A stretch of 24,059 nucleotides of DNA. Origin: Auxenochlorella pyrenoidosa (taxonomy: Eukaryota > Chlorophyta > Trebouxiophyceae > Chlorellales > Chlorellaceae). The position numbers were made by a program, and so were the translations under genes. Under the pieces are notes generated by a model. It made no database searches. It was not told the origin of the DNA and worked only from the letters and a program-made list of their open reading frames with translations. Numbering within the stretch: position 1 is the stretch's first letter; every line of letters begins with the position of its first letter. The stretch spans positions 317,575-341,633 of the forward strand of contig KQ481969.1 in the NCBI GenBank assembly GCA_001430745.1, in the 5' to 3' direction. Positions 17,760 to 24,059 of this stretch are shown here, in pieces.

Positions 17760-20700
17760 CACCACCACCACCCCCCAACCCAACCCAACACCCCGCCCTG
17801 GCAGGAACCCGGCGAGCACTTTGCCCGGCGCCGCCTGCTGCCCATGCCCACGCGGCCGGCGAGCGCGCTGGAGCCCACCCCCTACCTGGCAGCCCCGACC
17901 TTCTCCACGTGCACCGTGCCGCTGGTCGTCTACCCCATCTTTGCGGAGAACTTTGCCCACCTCTTCCACGGTCAGGCTTCAGCTGTTTTGCCGAAATCGT
18001 TGCGCACTTGTTCCACTGAGAGGCTGCAGCTTGGGGGGCGTGCCTTGCAGCCCTGCCGCGAGGTTTTCCTGCATGGGGGGTTGCCTGCGGCGGCGGGGCG
18101 CCCTGCTGTCGCCAGCTGTGGGGCACACCCCTGTCCTATTGGGGCAGCGGGATTTCGAGCCAAATCCCGCCGAAAGTGCCTGCGCGCCCATGCCTCCTCC
18201 TTCCCTCCCCTTTTGTTCAAAAATCTATTAAATGAAAATTGCAGATGTGGCCTCCTTCCTGCACTCCCTGCTGCGGCGCACGCCCTGGCGGGCGCACGCC
18301 CGTCTCGTCGCCTTCACCCCCGATGGCCTCGCCCTGACGCAGCCAGAGGCGCAGCTGCTGCCGGTCCTCTCCAACATGTCGGTCACCAGCTGGGCAGACT
18401 TCAGCCGGCGGCTGCCGCCAGGCTACGACCCGCAGGTGCGCCAGGGAATGTGGAGAAGAAAGAAAGAGTACGCCCGAGGGGCTGGGGCGTAGGGGAACTC
18501 GCAGCAAGGGTTGCATTGCTTAGCACCTCATCATTACCAGGCTGGCCGCACCTGGGTGGCAGCGCAAGCTGCAGCCATGACTCGAGGGGTTGGCATAGCA
18601 GAAAACCGCGTTGGCAGGGCTGGCTGTAAGCGAGGAGAGCCTGGGCAAACTGTGGGAAGCGCCTCATAAAGGACCTCAGGAGCAAACCTCCATCAAAGCC
18701 TCCAGGCCCCCCTGCCTGCCTGCCCAAGGGCCCCATCCCCCGGCAGCAAGCCTCTGCCGTGCCTCTCACCTTCCCCTCGCCCCTCCTGCATCCCGTGCCC
18801 CCTGTCACCGCAGGCCGACCCCCAGCAGCCGCCCGCCTCAAGGGAGGGCGGCGAGCAGCGCTGCTTCGCCAGCATGCTCATCTGCGGCGGCAGGTTCAAG
18901 CCGGACAGGCCGCTGGAGTTTGGCGTGCCGCAGAGCGCGGAGGAGGAGCGGGCACGGCTCAGAAAGGCCGTCCCCCGCGAGAACTTTGGCTTTGGGCAGG
19001 AGGTGGTTCAGTGGTACCGCAGCCGGGGATTAGTACCGGCGCCACCCCAGCCGGCAGCGGCAGCAGCCGCGCCCGGCAGCGGCGGCAGCGGCAGCAGGCG
19101 GCTGAAGGTCCTCTTCATGCGGCGGGACTCAGGGGGGCGGCAGCTGCTGAATGCAGAGGAGCTGGTGCGCAGCTGCAATGCATGGCGGTACACGCTGCCT
19201 GGCGGCGGCGGTACGGTCACCGCGGACTGTCGCCAGGTGAGGGGACCCACCGCGGCTGCCTGCCGGTGCTGGGCTGCCAGAGTGGCATGCATGCGCTTTG
19301 AGAGCGTGTGCAAGCAGCCCCCAGGTTGGACTACGCTGGCAGCTCCCCCCATCCCCATTTGCGCCTGGCCACGTGGCGCCCTGCTCGCGCACGCGCAGCG
19401 CCCCTTTCTAGACTTGTAAGCTGTTGATCGGGCCCAAAAACAGTTGTTGGCTAGCAGGGAAAAATACTTGGTTAAAACGTTGAAAAATATAACCCTTCTG
19501 GCTACATCCTTGCAGGTTGAATTGCCCAACTTGGAGGCAGGGATCGCAGCGGCGCAGGAGGCGGACGTGTTTGTTGGCATGCACGGTGGGCAGCACCGTG
19601 GGTTGTGGCTGGCCTGATGCCCGGGCTGGCAAACCGCTCCACGGGCCGCTGGGGCGGCCTGGCCTTGTCTTGCAGCCTGCCCTCCACCACCATGCATGCA
19701 CCGCATTGCGTGCCGCTGATTGCTCCGCTCCGTGCCGTGTGCTGTCTGCTGCCTGGCCGCAGCGCCGCCCAGGCTGCTGTCTTCTGGCTCTCTCGAGCGG
19801 CCCCTTGTCAATTGCTTGGATGGCGGCCGCATGCCGAAACATTCGACTACATGTCGCCCCTGCAGGCGCCAACATGGCCAACTCGTACCTCATGCGACCC
19901 GGCAGCAGCACCGTTGAGATAACGCCCTACGAGTTTGGCAAGATGAAGGGCGTGTTTGGCCCCTGCACCCAAAATGCACAGGTTTGCGCTGGCTGCCGAG
20001 CTGCGCAGGGGATGGGCAGGCAGGCGGGCAGGCAGCAGAGCATGCGCAGCGGCCAAGCCGTGTATGCACGGTGCTGCTTCAGCAGCCTCATTCTCTGTAG
20101 TGGACGCAGCGGCCTGACTCCCGAATGCGCCCTGTCCTGCCCTGCATGCTCCCTCTGCTTCTGCTTCTCAGCTGCCCTGCTGGGGCGCCAGACGGGTGCG
20201 CCGTCCCGCCCTCCTTCCCAACCCTGCCTCAAAACCCCCATGCACACCTCCCACCTGGCCCCGTGCACGCCCAACCCGCCTCGCCCCTGCAGGACGCCTC
20301 CTCCCAGCTGCTGTGGTGGTCTGCCGTCGTCTGCGACGCCTCTCTGTCCACCCCGGGGCCGGACGAGGCGGCGGGGCGGGAGCCCTCTCGCTGGTGGCCT
20401 CGTGACCGCAGCGCGCGAGTGCCCTGGGCTGCCCTTGAGGCGATACTGGAAGAGATTGTGCGGGTGAGGGCCGGCCTAGTGCTGCGCCGCGGCCCCAGCG
20501 TGCGGCGCAGCACCTGCAAGGCAGCTGTCGATGTAGTAGGGGCTGGGCAGCTAGGATCCCATGCCGGTCTTGCTCTCGCGGCGCCGGCCGCCCCGCAGTC
20601 GCAGCTGCTCTGCGGCGAGAGGCAGCCCCGCCTGCCAGGCTGCCTCACCTCATGCCTCCGCTGTCCCTGGCCCGGGCTGGCCTGCAGGTCGGTGGGGACA

Positions 20701-20807
20701 GACAGCGATACCTGGCAGACTACTACGTGCACAGTCGCCACCGCTTCCACTTCACGGCAGGGGGGGTGGTCTCCCGGGGCGACCAGCCGCTGTGCGCAGG
20801 CGCCTAG
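16576..20807 (+). CDS. GT61-family type II membrane glycosyltransferase
   Basis: Exons: 16576-16985, 17084-17197, 17275-17578, 17805-17970, 18245-18435, 18814-19236, 19516-19585, 19866-19981, 20293-20463, 20688-20807 (TAG). All are GT-AG and in phase, giving 694 residues. A basic N-terminus is followed by one hydrophobic anchor at about residues 33-51 (CALVLASALLATCASFYLF), then a stem with Q5 and Q10 runs (residues 93-97 and 107-116). An acidic Ser/Asp/Gly-rich insert lies at about 210-250. The catalytic part carries FAENFAHLFHD (compare the W/N-FYH-motif region of the family), RRLKVLFMRRDSGGRQLLN, then DVFVGMHGANMANSYLMRPG and TVEITPYEF, the hallmark HGA-x-x-x-N and P-x-G-x-x-x-E region of GT61 (DUF563). 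Known members add xylose, arabinose or GlcNAc to glycans in the ER/Golgi; donor and acceptor here cannot be told from sequence. Confidence 0.9.
16846..16924 (+). repeat. CAG/CAA repeat coding polyglutamine
   Basis: Two CAG-rich runs separated by about 24 bases encode Q5 and Q10 in the stem region of the GT61 protein. The frame is kept, so length changes would alter only the stem. Confidence 0.85.
17701..17772. repeat. C-rich tract, (CA)n and (ACC)n before a 3' splice site in the GT61 gene
   Basis: In the intron 17579-17804, a C-run, CCCA repeats, a (CA)n stretch at about 17735-17759 and (ACC)n follow one another, 30-100 bases before the acceptor at 17804. Confidence 0.9.
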
Positions 20808-21183
20808 GGAGAGGGCAAGTGTGCTGCCCTGTGGTGTCAAACTGGATTCGTAATTAAAACGCAAGCACTGCATGAACGACTTGTTTCAACAACAATTTTC
20901 GACTCGCCTTTGATCCATTCGTTTCAACCTGATCCTCAGTCAAAAAAGTCCCCGTCCCCTGCGCATTCGCTGCGGTCGGCTGGTGCAGTTAATTCAATGC
21001 GGTAGGCAGTATGCAAATTAATCCATGGACGAATTTGGTAGAAGCAAAAAGAGCGCAGACGCAGCACAGCATTAGATTGAGAGCAGAGCACGACGGAGAA
21101 AAGCTGAGCATTCATGCCGAGAGCAAAGCAGAAGCAGGCTAGGAAAGTTGAGGGAGGCCGCGAGCTGGCGAGCCTGGCAGCCG
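20808..21183. other. Convergent 3' intergenic region, GT61 / MED19-like
   Basis: 376 bases between two convergent stop codons. It is noticeably more AT-rich than the genes (around 20845-21060). No TGTAA was found on either strand, so the poly(A) signals of these two genes are not identified. No coding frame is supported. Confidence 0.5.
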
Positions 21184-22528
21184 CTAGGCAGGCAGCTGCT
21201 CGCTGCTGTCTCGTCGCCTCTGCAGCACAACGGCATACATGGGAGAGAGTGTGAGCGGCCATTTATGGCATGGGCACGGGGACGGGAGGCACAGAACCGA
21301 GCAGCAAGCATGGCATGGCGACAGGCCGGGTCCACAATGCCAGAGCGTACATGCTCCAGCCATGCGCAAGCCATGCGCGGCGCGGTTCCCAGCAATAATT
21401 CTGTGTCGCAAGTCGCAAGACAGACTCCAAGCCCAAGCAAGCAAGCACGCGCACCTTTTTGTCCTTCTTCACTTTGAGCTTGATCTTGGTGGGCGCCGCC
21501 CCCGAGGGCCCCCCCAGGCCGGCGCTGGGCACCGTGGTGTTGACGCCGCCGGAGGCTGCCGTGGTGGCGGGGGTGGAGAACCCGCCAATGTTTGTCTGCA
21601 GCAGGTCTCCTTTGTCGGCCTGCAGCAGCAAGCGGGGTGGCGGGGAGCAGCGAGGCCCAGGGTCACGGCACGTATGCTGGGAGTGGACTGGGGTAGCAGC
21701 TGAACAGCAGATGGGGCGCAAGACGGCGGGCAGCCTGGGGCAAGCAGACGTGGAGAGCATGCGGCGGGCAGGGCGGGTATCAGACGGTGGCGGGCGCTTG
21801 GTGCGCAGGCCGCGTCCACGTGCCTCTGTGAGTCGGCAGCCCCCGGGCTGGAGGGTGAACGCGCGCTCCAGCACGCCTGGCGGCAGCGGCTTGAACTCTG
21901 GCCGGGCAGAGGAGGGGAAGCGCTGGCCCAGCGGGCCCAGGTCGTAAGCGTCGCCCTTGCGCCGCCAGTCGGTGAGGCACAGCACCTGGAGCGAGCGGGC
22001 GTGCAAGAGGGGTGGGCGGATGGAGCAGGGCTGGCAGCAGGAGGTACACACGCACCGGGGCCATGCCCCGTGTTGCAGGCGCACGCTCGTTTCCTGCTCA
22101 GCAAAGCACCGCCTTTCGCCTGTGTACCCAAAAGGGAAGGCCCAGGATGTCCAGTCAGTGGAGCCAAAGCGAAGAGAACACCTGGCAGCGAGCCAGCCGA
22201 GCACAAAGAGGCACGCAAGGAGGGCAGCCAGGCCTGGCGGACCTTGCTCTGGTAGTCAGGCGTGCCCATGCGCCCAGACAGCACCGCGTTGGCGATGTTG
22301 CCCAGGCAGTTGACCTCCAACAGGTGCGAGTCGCCACGCTGGTGCGGCTCGTCAGGCACCACTGCAGGCAGCCGGGGGCAGGGCGGTCGTGGGGGCGCGG
22401 ACGTGGCGGCGGCGGCAGGCAGCAGGAAGACTCCACGGCCTGCAGGGCGGCGCTGCTTGAGCTGGCAGGCTGCCCGGCACTTTGAGCTCACGTGGGCCGG
22501 GCTCCAGCAGCAGGAACGGCCGGGCCAT
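21184..22528 (-). CDS. MED19: Probable Mediator complex subunit MED19
   Basis: Minus-strand exons 22528-22492, 22361-22243, 21985-21824, 21619-21455 and 21219-21184 (TAG) join in phase to 172 residues. The start is ATG in the strong context GCGCCATGG. The third intron (21823-21620) needs a GC donor (GAG|GCACGT); the others are GT-AG. Against MED19 as remembered: MARPFLLLEPG resembles animal PFYLMRELPG; GDSHLLEVNCLGNIANAV sits where the family has GSTNLITHYNLEHAYNKF; RRKGDAYDLGPL resembles plant IRKGxGMxLDQL; FKPLPPGVLERAFTLQPGGC is close to both animal FNPI--LAGFRL and plant PFDxxTLxxAFQL. A Gly/Thr/Ala-rich linker leads to the lysine tail KIKLKVKKDKKRRRD, like the basic MED19 C-terminus. MED19 links Mediator head and middle to RNA polymerase II and activators in the nucleus. 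The exon model is firmer than the name. Confidence 0.6.
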
Positions 22529-22766
22529 GGCGCCTTTCACTCCATACCGCTCCAGCCCCAATGGAGAGGTCAGTCGAAGCAATCAAAATTTACTGCAATG
22601 TCAGAAAAGCAGCCTAACGTGCATTTAGTCCCTCCAGGAGCGCCAGTTTCCTCGCTGGAAAGCGAGCCATGCTTGCACGGCCTTATGCGTGGCGATCTCG
22701 TTTCGGGCGTGATTGCACGCCGGTGTGATCACTCCCCTGGTATTGCCAGTAGCGCCTGGGGCGCCT
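22529..22766. promoter_or_regulatory. Compact divergent promoter, MED19-like / pGlcT-like
   Basis: Only 238 bases separate the two divergent start codons. An AT-richer core (22579-22625, with CAAAATTTACTGCAATG) lies near the MED19 side. No TATA box was recognised. Unseen 5' exons on either side would lengthen or shift this region. Confidence 0.45.
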
Positions 22767-24014
22767 ATGAACCGCCCTACGGGTGTTGGGGCTCTGGCAA
22801 GCCGCGCTGCAAGCAGAACATCCACCTGTCGTCATCTCCCCATCGTCAGACCTGCCACGAAAGCTGTGGCCCGCGCCGGGCGCATGAGCGGCACCCCTGC
22901 CGCCGGCGGCTCCAGCCCCGCCCGCCGTCGAGACCACGACAAGGGCGAGCGCGTGCCGCTCTTTGCTTCACCAGGCGGCAGCCCGATGGGCAGTCTGAAG
23001 CATCGCACCGGCGGCAGCTTTACTGATGTGCTGGTTCCTGGTGCAGCCGCCGCCGATAGCCCGGGCGGCGGGCAGACTGCTCAGCACGCTGCCGCTGGCG
23101 GCGGCCTCTCGCCAGCAGTGATGCTCTGCGTGGCGGTGGCTAGCATGGGTGAGAGGCGGCCCATGCTCACCTGGCATACAGATTCACGGCCTGATGTGCT
23201 CCCGAGCGCCATCGCCAGACAGAAGTCACCGCTCGTGGCGCACCGCGGCGCCACACCGTGCACCCGCCACCCCCTCCCCCGTTCAACCAACACATCCCGC
23301 AGGCGCCCTGTGCTTTGGCTACCACCTGGGCGTGGTCAACGGCCCCCTGGAGGTGCTGTCGCAGCAGCTGGGTTTTGGCGGCAGCGCCGTGCTGCAGGGC
23401 ATGGTGGGTGCTGCCCCGGCCCGCGCCGTTGCTTTTCCCAGGGGTGCCCGCTCCCGGCATCTGCTGGAGACCTGCGCAAGGCGCGCAACCTGACGCCACC
23501 GTACCTCTTGGCTGCTCTGCTCCTAGGCCCGCTCCTTTGGTGGTACGCACCCTGAGTGTGTGCTACCCACTTGCCGCTCCCCTCCACCGCCCTGGCGTTT
23601 TAACTTGAAGCAGGTCGTCAGCAGCCTGCTGGCGGGCGCCGCCGTGGGCTCCCTGGCCGGCTCCGGGCTGGCAGACTCCCTGGGCCGGCGCCGTGCCTTC
23701 CTGCTTGATGCCGTGCCCATGCTGGCGGGGCCCCTGATCAGCGCGAGCGCCACCGGGCTGGTCGCGATGCTGGCAGGGCGGCTGCTGACGGGCGTAGGCA
23801 TCGGCCTCTCCTCCGCCCTGGTGCCGCTCTACATATCAGAGGTGGGCGGCGCGGTGTGCTGGCCGGGAGGATTAGCCGATGGTGGGCGGCGCCGGGCGCC
23901 GCGCAGGGGCTGCGCGGTGTGCTGGACGGGAGGGACAGCAGAGCTGCAGCTGCTGTGCAGGCCCTGACGAGGGCCGTCCCGCCCATACCAACTCCCTGCA
24001 GCCCCCCCCCCCCC

Positions 24015-24059
<45 letters not shown>
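22767..24059 (+). CDS. Plastidic glucose transporter (pGlcT-like), N-terminal half
   Basis: Exons 22767-23148, 23303-23403 and 23614-23841 join in phase (237 residues); the rest lies beyond the window. The first about 70 residues (MNRPTGVGALASRAASRTST..., rich in Ala, Ser, Arg, Thr with few acids) look like a chloroplast transit peptide. TM1 onward closely follows Arabidopsis pGlcT: FGYHLGVVNGPLEVLSQQLG, VLQGMVVSSLLAGAAVGS, then LADSLGRRRAFLLDAVP (the GRR loop of the major facilitator superfamily), then GRLLTGVGIGLSSALVPLYI followed by SE (the P-x-Y-x-SE motif of sugar porters). In plants this inner-envelope protein exports glucose from starch breakdown to the cytosol. The first in-frame ATG after the upstream open frame was taken as start; a second ATG (MSGTPAAGG) lies 40 codons later and would shorten the transit peptide. 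Confidence 0.93.
23842..23934. repeat. Tandem duplication beginning at a 5' splice site
   Basis: GTGGGCGGCG followed by GCGGTGTGCTGG and CGGGAGG starts exactly at the donor (23842) and recurs from 23882, interrupted there by about 22 extra bases. The copy therefore also offers a second GTGGGC donor-like site. Confidence 0.75.
24002..24059. repeat. C13 run and (CA)n microsatellite at the window edge
   Basis: Thirteen C (24002-24014), then GAAAA, then a pure CA repeat of 41 bases to the end of the window, in the third intron of the glucose transporter gene. Confidence 0.95.

Noticed and set aside
22352..22582. Upstream extension of the MED19-like protein to residues LRLTSPLGLERYGVKGA
   Set aside because: The frame there opens with TTG, not ATG, and reading on past 22492 crosses a good donor. 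The ATG at 22528 has an ideal context and fits the family start. An extra 5' exon remains possible.
23738..24058. Minus-strand open frames beginning MCVCVCVC
   Set aside because: They are translations of the CA microsatellite, not genes.

Overview
The window is nuclear DNA from a unicellular green alga, most likely a trebouxiophyte such as Chlorella. The sequence is very GC-rich. Genes are dense and cut into many short exons with GT-AG and some GC-AG introns. The green-algal poly(A) signal TGTAA follows several genes, and the closest relatives I recognise are plant proteins (plant-type Ariadne, the plant UBL-LRR protein, a plastid glucose transporter). Nothing prokaryotic or viral was seen. 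All exon models below were built by hand from reading phase, splice signals and remembered family motifs; no alignment or transcript was available.

Layout. (1) 1-626, minus strand: the N-terminal exons of a Prp22/DHX8 spliceosomal helicase, running off the left edge. (2) 1336-7836, plus: a complete 19-exon Ariadne-type RBR E3 ubiquitin ligase with a C-terminal RanBP2-type zinc finger. (3) 8524-10534, minus: a 4-exon ZIP9-like zinc transporter with histidine-rich loops. (4) 11009-13531, plus: a ubiquitin-like plus leucine-rich-repeat protein, interrupted by a 617-base assembly gap. (5) 14335-16155, plus: an unrecognised multi-pass membrane protein. (6) 16576-20807, plus: a 10-exon GT61-family type II membrane glycosyltransferase. 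(7) 21184-22528, minus: a small 5-exon protein that looks like Mediator subunit MED19. (8) 22767 to the right edge, plus: the N-terminal half of a plastidic glucose transporter (pGlcT-like).

The genes are unrelated housekeeping functions (splicing, ubiquitination, zinc transport, glycosylation, transcription, plastid sugar export), not a pathway cluster. Three divergent pairs (1/2, 3/4, 7/8) share short upstream regions of 709, 474 and 238 bases, and two convergent pairs (2/3, 6/7) share 3' regions.

The most unusual signals are in the introns: five GC-AG introns among about 47 visible donors, a 64-bp imperfect inverted repeat with a 7-nt loop inside an Ariadne intron (a possible small-RNA precursor or foldback element), C-rich/CA-repeat tracts that lie on the sense strand just before 3' splice sites, long direct repeats at the borders of two introns of the UBL-LRR gene, and several partial duplications of exon ends or splice sites. 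A protein-like open frame at 14034-14258 is not assigned to any gene.
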